From Psychrobacter sp. 72-O-c (GTDB taxonomy: Bacteria; Pseudomonadota; Gammaproteobacteria; Pseudomonadales; Moraxellaceae), in the NCBI RefSeq assembly GCF_904846605.1, contig NZ_CAJHBI010000005.1, positions 62,001 through 126,000 of the forward strand: DNA of 64,000 nt. Direction: 5' to 3'. Below, piece by piece: positions 1 through 8,574 of the stretch. Every line of letters starts with the position of its first letter. Within the stretch, counting starts at the first letter, position 1. A program made the translations under genes and the position numbers. The notes under the pieces were generated by a model that was not told the DNA's origin, did not search any database, and saw only the letters and a program-made list of their open reading frames with translations.

Positions 1-661
1 TGTATGTCTTAATTATATTTGATGACGACAGGTTACCTTTTTCTCGATAGTAATATAATAAGTCTGGTAATACCGCTATTTTTAGATCCTTATTTGATAT
101 TGCTCTACACCATAGCTCATAATCTTCGGATCTTGTATAATTGACATCATAATTGTTCCTACTATACCAATTTTTTTTTGCTAAAATAGCAGGGTGTACG
201 ATAGGGTATGCTTTTTCTACTTTTTCAAAATCTGTATAGACTTGATCTACATTACGATAACCGTATACTTGGTTGTCGTTATCAATAGTAATAACGCCTG
301 TAGAAACTAAGTCATAATTAGGATTATTTTCTAAAAATTTAATCTGTATCTCTAGTCTCTCTGGATGAATAATGTCATCTGCATCCATACGAGCAATATA
401 TTGGTATTTAGATTCATCAATGATTTGATTTAGTCTACTGGGTAGCTTTTTATTAAATCCATCAGATATCACTCTAATCCTATTATCTATCCTCTCGAAT
501 TTCTTAGCTATTTCTAACGATTTATCATTAGAACCATCATCTATTAATATTAGTTCCCAATATTTATGTGTTTGGGTTAATACAGAATTTATCGCATCTT
601 CTAAATAATTTTCAGCATTATAGATTGGAATTCCAATTGATATATATGACTGACTTTTCAT
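1..661 (-). CDS. Glycosyltransferase family 2, partial (runs off left edge)
   Basis: The frame opens with ATG at 661 and stays open to the window edge for about 220 codons, so the C-terminus is missing. The N-terminus is a GT-A fold: SIGIPIYNAENYLEDAI at residues 8-24, LILIDDGSNDKS at 37-48 and the metal-binding MDADD at 92-96, followed by an SEDYELW segment typical of these enzymes. It should transfer a sugar from a nucleotide donor to a lipid-linked oligosaccharide at the cytoplasmic face. The start codon overlaps the stop of the upstream polymerase gene (TAATG), so it is the next gene of locus 2. Donor and acceptor cannot be told from sequence. Confidence 0.85.
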   Translation of the reverse strand, partial: MKSQSYISIGIPIYNAENYLEDAINSVLTQTHKYWELILIDDGSNDKSLEIAKKFERIDNRIRVISDGFNKKLPSRLNQIIDESKYQYIARMDADDIIHPERLEIQIKFLENNPNYDLVSTGVITIDNDNQVYGYRNVDQVYTDFEKVEKAYPIVHPAILAKKNWYSRNNYDVNYTRSEDYELWCRAISNKDLKIAVLPDLLYYYREKGNLSSSNIIKTY

Positions 662-1700
662 TACAAGGCCTCAAAAATAGGATTTATTAAGTATGGTGTT
701 AGATTACTGAATTTAGAGGTAGTCAATATAAAATAAGACAGTAATAATAATATAGATATAAAGTAAATATAAAAATTATTAATTTTTTTAAGTGCTATAG
801 GTAATAATAATACTAACGACCAGCTAAAATATCCGACTATCCTTTGTGGACCTGACGCGCTTGCACCTAACATAGCAATAGGTATGACAAAGACAGTGCC
901 AATAGCATAAAAAGTTAGTAACTTATCGAACTCTTTATTTTTATTTTATAAAGATATCTTATAGCATATAAAATAATTATAAGAATAAAATAAAAACCCA
1001 AAGTAATTAAACCTCCAGCTTCTTCGGAAGGTTCTGCATAACTAGTATATCTTGGGTTAGTAGAGGCTATTTCGGAAACTATAAAGCCGCTGCCAACAAG
1101 AGAAACTAAAAAAGACAGTAAAATTTTATAATAGCTTTTAATGTTCATGTTAGTTAGAAAATAAACTGGAATCATAAATAATGCTGTAATATGGAACATT
1201 GCAGCGATGGCAACTAAAAATAAATAGGGTATTAGTCTTTTTTCTAATAAGTAGGGAGTGGCTAAAACAAATATAGCGATAGCCAATCCTTGGCGTAATG
1301 TATTAAAGAATAACGTATAGGTACCTAAAGTGATGAATAAAAATACAGAAAGTTCATAATTTACGCTGTATTTTTTGATTATCTTTAGATAACAACCAAC
1401 TATTATTAGAGCTGTTAGGAAAAATAGCCAAAAATAATTATGAGTAATATTCAATAGAGAATATTCGAGTAATTGATAGCCAAACTCGACATCCTCACTA
1501 AATCTATAGTTATAAACAGATTTTTGTTTGACAAAATCACTAGCGTAATTTCCTGAGTCCGTACCGACAAGATAGCTACGAACGCCTGCAAATAAAGCCA
1601 AGGTTATAAAAGGCACCCAAAATGCCTTACGATTAGTAGCCTTTTGCTCTAGTATCATCCAGAACATAACAAAACTTAAGACGAGTAAATATGGAAGCAT
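661..1700 (-). pseudogene. EpsG/Wzy-like polysaccharide polymerase, frameshifted
   Basis: Two adjacent minus-strand frames together make one EpsG-family membrane protein. The first (1700-915, 261 aa, starting MLPYLLVLSFVMFW) carries most of the hydrophobic helices. The second is open from about 945 to 661 and holds the C-terminal part, including MLGASASGPQRIVGYFSW. The frames overlap at about 945-918, in an A-rich run on the coding strand (A4, T, A5, T, A3). Adding one A to the A4 run would fuse them into a protein of about 346 aa, the usual EpsG length. In this family the protein polymerises repeat units at the periplasmic face. As read, it is a one-base deletion allele; an assembly error or a slippage-switchable tract are alternatives. 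Confidence 0.75.
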
Positions 1701-1739
1701 CTTATTCCTTATAAAGGAGTTTGTATTTTTGAAAAACAG

Positions 1740-2840
1740 TTATAAGCTTTTATATAACCTAGTTAATTTTTCTGCATTAACAGCAACATCAAAACCTTGC
1801 AACTGTAGCCTATCCTTTATTACGTCATTAGAAACGCAAACTCCTTTAGACCCTAACAAACGTTTGGCCCAAGGTTTTGCAGAATCAAGGGGTAGAAACT
1901 CAACTAAATCCAAGCCTAAGTCTACTTCAGCAGATATTTGATTAGAAATTATTGATGCCAGTCCTACAGTTTGGCTTTCTACTAGTACTACAGGAAAGCC
2001 TTCATATAAGGATGGCATAATCATATAATCTGCACTGGCCATGAGTTCAGCTACATCACTGCGAACCCCTAAAAACTTAACTTCATTCTGTAGGGATTTA
2101 TCTTTTACTTGTTGTTTGAGTCCCTCTTCAAGTTGACCTTGACCTACAATATAAATTGTAAAATCTACATTACAGGCTTTTAGTTCTTGAGCAATCTCCA
2201 AAGTGAATCTATGGTTCTTGGCCTCATTTAAACGCCCGACTTGAAGGATTTTTAAGCTTAGATCACTTTCATTAAACACTTGGCTAATATAGTTTCGTGA
2301 TTTATTGGCAACCTCTATCATTTCTTCAATATCAACCGCGTTTGGTAATAAAAGAACGTCTTTAGTAGTACCAAATAGATACTCAGCAGCCAATTCACCA
2401 CAACTTATTTTATAAGTTGCTAGTTTACGATTAACGATAAATGCCCATTTTTCGTATATTTTTTTAATGCTACTTGAGTGGCCGTTACTCGCACAATGTG
2501 AGTGCGAAATACGATTTTTTACGCCTGCGCGTTTGGCTGCAAGTAGGTGAAACGCATTACTCAAAAGCATATGAGCATGCACAATCTTATATTCGGGATG
2601 CTGCTCTAAAAACTGCTGCAGCTTTAACATTCGTCCAATTGGATTGTCCGCTAAAACAGGGATAATCTTTCCACCTAGCTCTATAATTTCGGCATCGTAA
2701 TCACCAGGTTCACCAGTAAAGGTTATAAAATCAAACTGAATCTGAGTACGATCTGTATGACGATATAAATTCATTAGCATCGTTTCAGCACCTGCCCGGT
2801 TCATATGACCTATGATATGCAGTACTCTTTGAATATTCAT
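1740..2840 (-). CDS. Glycosyltransferase family 4 (EpsF-like)
   Basis: A 366-aa GT-B enzyme. The N-terminal Rossmann half begins VLHIIGHMNRAGAETMLMNL, with the glycine-rich acceptor loop near residue 16. The C-terminal donor-binding half has VGRLNEAKNH (201-210) and the E-x7-E element YEGFPVVLVE (E280, E288) that contacts the nucleotide sugar. It should add one sugar of the locus 2 repeat unit in the cytoplasm. It lies just upstream of the broken polymerase gene and follows a GT2 gene after an 83-bp gap. The overall look is that of the EpsF/CapM-like group; the sugar is not predictable. Confidence 0.88.
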   Translation of the reverse strand: MNIQRVLHIIGHMNRAGAETMLMNLYRHTDRTQIQFDFITFTGEPGDYDAEIIELGGKIIPVLADNPIGRMLKLQQFLEQHPEYKIVHAHMLLSNAFHLLAAKRAGVKNRISHSHCASNGHSSSIKKIYEKWAFIVNRKLATYKISCGELAAEYLFGTTKDVLLLPNAVDIEEMIEVANKSRNYISQVFNESDLSLKILQVGRLNEAKNHRFTLEIAQELKACNVDFTIYIVGQGQLEEGLKQQVKDKSLQNEVKFLGVRSDVAELMASADYMIMPSLYEGFPVVLVESQTVGLASIISNQISAEVDLGLDLVEFLPLDSAKPWAKRLLGSKGVCVSNDVIKDRLQLQGFDVAVNAEKLTRLYKSL

Positions 2841-2923
2841 TTAACCCCCTACTATCTGTGATGTCGCTTGAATATTTGTACCAGAACCCAACTTGAAGCA
2901 TAAAAATACTAGAAGGGTTTTTT

Positions 2924-3919
2924 TTATCTGATCTTTAATTCTCTTTTTTTTCGTAATGTACCGCGCAGTAGCTGCAAAGCAGGCCGAGCCACACTGCTAG
3001 GAGCACACACTATCGAAGAAAGAAGCCTATTTTTAACACTTAAATTGTTTCTATAGCCATTCATGTGCATTAATTTTTCTGCCTCTTTGGCTTTTTTAAT
3101 GGCAATCTTGAGGATGTCAGAATCGATAAAAGTCAGAATACTCCAATGACTCTGTCTTATTTTATTTGCTAATAGACTCTTAACTTCGGTTGCTTTATAT
3201 TCTTTCACAAGCGCAATGACCTGTGCATGAATGATAAAAAGGTCTAATAATTTTTTATCTGTCGAACCTGTAATAGAGGTAGTACGTTGCCTATATAAGT
3301 AAAAATTGACAGGTAGCTGATAAATGTTTTTTGTAATCAGGCCAAGATGCCAGTGAAAAGGCCAATCTTCATAATACAAATTAATTGGAAATTGTAGGGA
3401 TGATGAGTGCACTAAACTACTACGGATAAACTTAAGCCATGCAAAGTGAGGACTATTAAAGTATTGATTATCTATCTTAAAAGGTTGAGCTTTTAGGGTA
3501 TGAGTCGGATAAGGTAGGTCTGTATCAGATATTCCATCTTTAAAGGTTGTAAAATCATAAGTAATAACATCTGCTTTTGTTGTGAGTGCCGTTTTTACGC
3601 AAGCTTCTACTAAACCTGAATCCACAATATCGTCAGAATCAACAAACATCATATAGGTGCCTGTAACCGCTTTCATTCCCGAATTACGGGCTGCAGAGAG
3701 GCCTCTATTTCTATCATGCTGGATAAGCTTGATGCGCTCATCTTTGAGATGCGCTTGCAGCACTTGAGTTGAATTGTCAGTTGAACAATCTTCTATAACG
3801 ATAATTTCTAATTTTTTATAGGTTTGCTGTTTAATTGAGTTCAGACAGGCATCAAGGTAGCGCTCCACGTTGTATACCGGAACAATGACACTAATAAGTG
3901 GCTTCTCTCCCATATTCAT
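2924..3919 (-). CDS. Glycosyltransferase family 2
   Basis: A 331-aa GT-A enzyme: PLISVIVPVYNVERYLDACL at the N-terminus, IVIEDCSTDNS (40-50) and the metal-binding VDSDD (93-97), with an RNRGLSAARNSG loop before it. The C-terminal third is variable and basic. The start ATG overlaps the stop of the upstream pyruvyl transferase by four bases (ATGA), a sign of translational coupling in the operon. It should act on a lipid-linked oligosaccharide in the cytoplasm. Met3 is a possible alternative start; the overlap favours the first Met. Confidence 0.88.
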   Translation of the reverse strand: MNMGEKPLISVIVPVYNVERYLDACLNSIKQQTYKKLEIIVIEDCSTDNSTQVLQAHLKDERIKLIQHDRNRGLSAARNSGMKAVTGTYMMFVDSDDIVDSGLVEACVKTALTTKADVITYDFTTFKDGISDTDLPYPTHTLKAQPFKIDNQYFNSPHFAWLKFIRSSLVHSSSLQFPINLYYEDWPFHWHLGLITKNIYQLPVNFYLYRQRTTSITGSTDKKLLDLFIIHAQVIALVKEYKATEVKSLLANKIRQSHWSILTFIDSDILKIAIKKAKEAEKLMHMNGYRNNLSVKNRLLSSIVCAPSSVARPALQLLRGTLRKKRELKIR

Positions 3920-5001
3920 AGTCTGGTCAGCCCCTCTTTTAATTTGTTGTACTGGTTGATATCAACAGGAGACTCAGTAAGAGCGCCGCGCGGCTCGGAT
4001 AAAAGCTTATTAACGATATTGGTTAGGTCGCCAAACTGTTCAGGTTCTACAAAAATAAGCCTTGGATGATCTTGTAGCCAGTCACGCCATGTCTGGCTTA
4101 TCTTATGGTTGGAATTGGGCATAACTAAACAGGGTGTCCCTGAAAGTAGGCTTAAAATCATACCGTGCAAGCGGTCAGTGACCACTATTTTTGCGGCACG
4201 GAATTGGCTAAGCTTATCCGCCAGTAGTTTTGCGCAATGTGCCTCATCCAACTGAGAGCCGCCTGCATGGGTATCTGTTTTTTCAACGGTATAACCGGTA
4301 GTGGCTAGAGCGTCATCTAAGATAGCGTACTGTGCCACTGATAAAGCAGCTTCCTGGTCGTCTCGTAAGCAGCGCAGAATACCTGCAGGTTCTAAACAAT
4401 CCTTAGTATCAAGCGCCTCTGCTGTTGTACTCATAACAATATCTGGTACTAGATCCACACTGACATTATTGTGCTCACTAAAGATCTCATTGAGTTTATT
4501 ATAGGTAATAGATTCTCTAGCAAACACATGTATATCAGGGTGACGAGAATATGTTTTCACGATGCGCTGTAACGCATGGTTAGATTGAGCAGAACTATCC
4601 CAATCTAGCGTTTGTGGAAAACAAATTATACGGTTGCGTGGAAATGATTTGATAACCAGCTGGCGCAACGCTTCAATATCAGGATAGGTATCACCCATAT
4701 TGCCACCGCCTATGATAGTGACTAAGTCCTCTGGTTTTATTTGCTTTTTAATTGAGTGCAATACCAGTCTCGTTTGGCTAATAGGTATGCTCACGACATC
4801 AAAAGAATCTAACTCTTTCTCCAGAAACTTATGTTGTGCGTGAGAAATACCAATATCACCAATATTTCCATAGTCAGCTGCCAGAAAAATAAAAGCCCGT
4901 TTATTTGGACTCAGCAGCATCTCTCTTCTTTTTAATAAGGAGACAATCTGAACCTTAAACGTTAGTGGTAAAAAATTAGAAACTTTTTTTAAATTTCGCA
5001 A
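3916..5001 (-). CDS. Polysaccharide pyruvyl transferase family protein
   Basis: A 361-aa protein of the polysaccharide pyruvyl transferase family, which adds pyruvate ketals from phosphoenolpyruvate to sugars and gives the polymer extra negative charge. Visible family marks are GNIGDIG (45-51), IIGGGNMGD (96-104), the IICFPQTLDW segment and the C-terminal TDRLHGMILSLLSGTPC motif with its conserved RLH. The look is closest to EpsI/EpsO of Gram-positive EPS loci. The gene overlaps the next GT2 by 4 bp. It is one of three members of this family in the window and the only one in locus 2. Confidence 0.85.
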   Translation of the reverse strand: MRNLKKVSNFLPLTFKVQIVSLLKRREMLLSPNKRAFIFLAADYGNIGDIGISHAQHKFLEKELDSFDVVSIPISQTRLVLHSIKKQIKPEDLVTIIGGGNMGDTYPDIEALRQLVIKSFPRNRIICFPQTLDWDSSAQSNHALQRIVKTYSRHPDIHVFARESITYNKLNEIFSEHNNVSVDLVPDIVMSTTAEALDTKDCLEPAGILRCLRDDQEAALSVAQYAILDDALATTGYTVEKTDTHAGGSQLDEAHCAKLLADKLSQFRAAKIVVTDRLHGMILSLLSGTPCLVMPNSNHKISQTWRDWLQDHPRLIFVEPEQFGDLTNIVNKLLSEPRGALTESPVDINQYNKLKEGLTRL

Positions 5002-5011
5002 AACCAGCCTC

Positions 5012-5037
5012 CTATTTTTAACTGCTATTTTTAACTG
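5012..5037. repeat. Two tandem copies of a 13-bp unit
   Basis: The unit CTATTTTTAACTG occurs twice back to back, followed by a partial third copy that forms the stop-codon region of the GT2 gene ending at 5038. It sits in the 36-bp gap between that gene and the pyruvyl transferase gene. It looks like a small slippage duplication with no obvious function. Confidence 0.7.
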
Positions 5038-6072
5038 CTATTTCTGGCTACTAAATACAGTGGCCAGATATATCTGTAATAACCGCAGAAGTCTTCCCCG
5101 AAATAGGGCTTGTATTAATATAGTTTTTGGTCTTTTACTAAAATCATACTTCTGAGCATAACACTTTTCAACAAAATTTGATTTTCTTATTTTTTTTAAC
5201 TCTTTAAGCTGTTGTTTTTTATCGAGATGCATTGAATTAGAAAATAACCATGGAAGAATATGAAAAATATAATAATTATATATATCACTCCATACTTCAT
5301 TATCCAGTCCACGATTTGTTTTTTCATTAACAGCCAATCTTAATGAAAAGTGTTTTTCCATATTTTCAAGCAAGTTATGCTTGTATATATTGCTAGAAAG
5401 TGAGCCGCTAACTTCGTATTGAAAATAAAGAATAGCATCAATCCTCAAAATATTTTTCGCATTCATAACTGCATAGAGATTAAAAATAGTGTCTTCACCA
5501 AGATGTAAGCTTTCATCAAACCGAATACCAGCTATTAGGTCTGATCGAAAAATTTTCGTCCATGGAAACCAAAATAGCTCACGATCATTATTCACGTTAC
5601 AAAGTAAATTTTCTTGCTCTCCAAAATGGGTTTTTGGATCTGGAGTAAGAGTTTGTTTTTTACCATCTAGGAATATTTTTTGATATCCAAAAACAACAAT
5701 ATCAGGACTACTTACGCACGCTGATAGCAGCTTTAAAAAATAGTCCTCAGAAACACAGTCATCACAATCTACAAATCCAGTGTATTTTCCCTGTACGCAG
5801 TCAAGACCTGTATTGCGAGCAGCAGATGGTCCTTTATTTTCTTGACTAATGAGTTTAATCCAAGAGAGACTATTACAGTAACCCTGTGCAATATCTGCCG
5901 AGCTATCAGTTGAACCATCATCAACCAAAACCAGCTCAATATTGTGCCCTGCTGCAGCTAATATTAGGCTATCTATACAGCGCCCTATATATTTTTTACT
6001 ATTGTAGATTGGGACAATAATTGAAATACTAGGCTTTGCAATAGCAAACTCATCTGACTGTAACAACTCCAT
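5038..6072 (-). CDS. Glycosyltransferase family 2
   Basis: A 344-aa GT-A enzyme with SIIVPIYNSKKYIGRCIDSL near the N-terminus, LVLVDDGSTDSSAD (47-60), the NKGPSAARNTGLD loop (79-91) and the metal-binding VDCDD (101-105). The C-terminal half is more AT-rich in codon use than the dehydratase and kinase genes of the same locus, as often seen in exchangeable serotype-specific genes. It should add one sugar to the locus 2 repeat unit. Donor and linkage are unknown. Confidence 0.87.
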   Translation of the reverse strand: MELLQSDEFAIAKPSISIIVPIYNSKKYIGRCIDSLILAAAGHNIELVLVDDGSTDSSADIAQGYCNSLSWIKLISQENKGPSAARNTGLDCVQGKYTGFVDCDDCVSEDYFLKLLSACVSSPDIVVFGYQKIFLDGKKQTLTPDPKTHFGEQENLLCNVNNDRELFWFPWTKIFRSDLIAGIRFDESLHLGEDTIFNLYAVMNAKNILRIDAILYFQYEVSGSLSSNIYKHNLLENMEKHFSLRLAVNEKTNRGLDNEVWSDIYNYYIFHILPWLFSNSMHLDKKQQLKELKKIRKSNFVEKCYAQKYDFSKRPKTILIQALFRGRLLRLLQIYLATVFSSQK

Positions 6073-6234
6073 TTTCAGGCCTCATATCACTCGAAGAATG
6101 CTTACATTTATAAAAAATAAAATAATTAAACAACTTAAATTCTTCTATTTTAGATGTCTATATTGTAATAATTTTTCTAAAACATTCTAGTTTTTTAAAC
6201 ATTTCACTCGCTTTTATTATTAAATAACACTAAA

Positions 6235-7044
6235 TTATATAGCTTCTTTGTTTTCTATATACCTATAAAACCTCAATGCTAATAATCTAAGTCGCGGATT
6301 TAAAGCACTTTTAACCTTTACAGCGAAAGAATAATTTCCGTGAGTATGACCTGAGTATTTTTCTGATGCTGCAAGCTCTCTTTCTTCTTGTAAATGACTT
6401 TTAGAAAGATCTAGTGGGTGATCAACAAATTCAGACAGATATATTTTTTTGATGACATTATTTTTTACTAAATAATTCCAGTCATCAGCAAGTATGAAAT
6501 TTGTCTGAGATAACTTTATAATATTTTCAGCTAAAATTGAACTTATAAGATAACAACAAGTTCTTTTAATGAACTGCTCGCTCTTAATAGCTTTGCTGAA
6601 TTCCTGCCCACCTACATTCTTAATATTTTTGATACTTTTAATTATGTGAACCTCATCAAGACCATTCTGACCACCAAGAAGGTAAAGTGATTCTGAATTT
6701 AATTCAGTAGCTTGAAAAGTATTAATAAATATCTTGAATTTTTCATCTAAAATAGCATCATCTTCTAAAATGCATGCCCACTCTACATCATTATCCAATA
6801 TATCTTGATAAGCCATCAAGTGACTTAAAGTACATCCAATTTCGCCAGGTGTTAAGGCATATCCTCTATCAATTACTTTCCCCGTACTTATGGATCTAAT
6901 TGAACTCACTATATCCTCTGATAATTCTTTTCCATAGACAGCATCAATAAAGCTAAATTTCAGGCCAAAATTTTCTAGAGCTTTACTAATCACTCTTCTC
7001 TTTTCTATATCTTGCTTTAATGAAACTATATATATATTTAGCAT
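6235..7044 (-). CDS. Glycosyltransferase family 25 (LPS-type)
   Basis: A 269-aa member of GT25, the LPS beta-galactosyl/glucosyltransferase family. It starts IYIVSLKQDIEKRR, has the conserved PGEIGCTLSH block (66-75) and the acidic LEDDA motif (93-97) followed by a D-containing middle region (LADDWNYL). These enzymes transfer hexoses to oligosaccharide acceptors on the cytoplasmic side. It is flanked by AT-rich gaps of about 160 and 260 bp, so it may be a separately acquired piece of the locus. A second GT25 of similar size lies in locus 1 at 26163-26945. Confidence 0.85.
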   Translation of the reverse strand: MLNIYIVSLKQDIEKRRVISKALENFGLKFSFIDAVYGKELSEDIVSSIRSISTGKVIDRGYALTPGEIGCTLSHLMAYQDILDNDVEWACILEDDAILDEKFKIFINTFQATELNSESLYLLGGQNGLDEVHIIKSIKNIKNVGGQEFSKAIKSEQFIKRTCCYLISSILAENIIKLSQTNFILADDWNYLVKNNVIKKIYLSEFVDHPLDLSKSHLQEERELAASEKYSGHTHGNYSFAVKVKSALNPRLRLLALRFYRYIENKEAI

Positions 7045-7146
7045 ATTATTTACTCCAAGTAGACGTTACCTCTAAACCTTATAAAGCTCTATGGTCATTT
7101 TTGGTTAGTACATATCTGTCAAAACACCAGTTCAACTCTGTATGTA

Positions 7147-7240
7147 TAGTAAAAACTAAATAAAATGGATACATAAATAGTTTCGTATAGCTGGTAAAAT
7201 TTTTCTAGCTTGCTGTGTCTGTTTTAAAGTGGCTGAACCC
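7147..7240. repeat. MITE-like repeat, copy A (internally deleted)
   Basis: It matches the left part of the family (TAGTAAAAACTAAATAAAAT, then TTCGTATAGCTGGTAAAA, then TTTTTCTAGCTTGCTGTG). It then jumps to the right end (GTTTTAAAGTGGCTGAA), lacking the roughly 45-bp middle present in other copies. It occupies most of the 263-bp gap between the GT25 gene and the QueC-like gene. Confidence 0.75.
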
Positions 7241-7307
7241 TAGTGGTCAACTAAAATAAACTTCTTATTTTCCATGACTAACAGTATAAAAAACATTGCC
7301 TTAGAAT

Positions 7308-8504
7308 CTATTTAAGATACTTTTTCATTAAGTTTTTAACAAATACACGGCGCTGAGTCCCTGGAGGGAAAAGATAAGCCAATTGAGGTCCAGGCTTACG
7401 CTTAATGACTTTCTCAACTTGCCGAACCCATTTGGCATCTACATCTGCACTTATCATCTTTTCGCGAATATACTTCCAATCATCAGTTACATACCCTCTG
7501 TTCAACTTTAATTTCTTGAAGTGTGCTTTTTTAAGAGGGGTACTAAAGCATGTAGGATTGAGCACCCCTGCAATCAAAAAATTAAGACGAGTTCTAACAC
7601 ATTTCTCACAGCTACCGCAGTTACGATCATTCTCACTGCCTTCCCAACATACTCGTAAGCTATTTACACCTACTGGCCACTGTGAAATAGTTTTAATTTT
7701 CTCTGAACGTCTAAAGCCAGCACCATCGTGGATAACCTTAAAAATACCAGAGCTGAATAACGGATCCGTTATTGGATGGGATCCCCAGGGCGTAAACAAT
7801 TCATCATATGCATCTCCACTGGCGATTAGTCCCGCTCCTGCATACCTACTCAGTCCACACAAAACTGCAGCGAGTGCTGTCCCACTGTAGTGCTCCCAAT
7901 TAACACCCCAAAGTTCACTAGTATTTGTGCGTACAGTAATTAATCTTAACCCTAAATCATCGAGTACTTTAGACGCCAGCTTCTCTGCACCAGCAAAGCC
8001 TTTGGTATCAGAGAGCGGTATATCAAAACCATGTACCAGGACGCCTGCATGCAACGCTTGGCTACTGTATCCAGCTTGTCCAGTAGCATGACGATAGGCA
8101 GTAAACTGTGCATCTGCACCGCCAGAGAATGCACAAACAGCTCCGTCAACTCGACATTCATTTTTTCGTATATGGTCAACCTTGATGTCAATTAAAAAAT
8201 ACTGCTCTGGGCACCACTTCTGCCAGACATATTGCAGTTCAGTAAGATTAGCAAGTAACTCACTAGATGCGCTGCCATGTACGGTAATATTGGCCTTCAA
8301 TTGCATGGCGGGCAATAATACGGCAAGCAGATAAGAGTCGCTGTTATCGTCTTCTAGCATTGGTAAACCAGCTGGGTATAGAAACCACAACTCTTTTTCA
8401 ATGGTATCGCCACTAGCAGTCCTCTCTTTGATTAAACAGCAACGTCGCTGACCTTCACCGCTAACATGAAGAGGCTGGGGGAAAATCTCAAAAGAATCCT
8501 TCAT
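7308..8504 (-). CDS. QueC-like PP-loop protein in polysaccharide locus
   Basis: The product is about 398 aa. An upstream in-frame start at 8531 exists, but ATG 8504 has GGGAG six bases ahead and is preferred. The central part resembles the ATP-pyrophosphatase (PP-loop) domain of 7-cyano-7-deazaguanine synthase QueC: a nucleotide loop FSGGADAQ at about 126-133, with Ala where the usual SGGxDS motif has Ser. A C-terminal four-Cys set C-x9-C-x2-C-x2-C (about C286, C296, C299, C302, in NCGSCEKCVRTR) matches QueC zinc-site spacing. The N-terminal 120 residues have no recognised domain. Such enzymes adenylate a carboxylate. Lying between wzx and a GT25 gene, it probably modifies a sugar or polymer carboxylate rather than making queuosine, but the function is not known. 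Confidence 0.65.
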   Translation of the reverse strand: MKDSFEIFPQPLHVSGEGQRRCCLIKERTASGDTIEKELWFLYPAGLPMLEDDNSDSYLLAVLLPAMQLKANITVHGSASSELLANLTELQYVWQKWCPEQYFLIDIKVDHIRKNECRVDGAVCAFSGGADAQFTAYRHATGQAGYSSQALHAGVLVHGFDIPLSDTKGFAGAEKLASKVLDDLGLRLITVRTNTSELWGVNWEHYSGTALAAVLCGLSRYAGAGLIASGDAYDELFTPWGSHPITDPLFSSGIFKVIHDGAGFRRSEKIKTISQWPVGVNSLRVCWEGSENDRNCGSCEKCVRTRLNFLIAGVLNPTCFSTPLKKAHFKKLKLNRGYVTDDWKYIREKMISADVDAKWVRQVEKVIKRKPGPQLAYLFPPGTQRRVFVKNLMKKYLK

Positions 8505-8574
8505 AGTCAACTCCCAAAATAGTAATAACATGCCACCCGATAAATATATAAAATTGAATTATTGGATCGGAGCT

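Noticed and set aside
1729-1941. 70-codon plus-strand frame at the end of the GT4 gene
   Set aside because: Antisense to conserved GT4 sequence with no motif.
7405-7890. 161-codon plus-strand frame opposite the QueC-like gene
   Set aside because: It lies wholly antisense to a gene with clear protein motifs and shows no domain of its own; it is a shadow frame.
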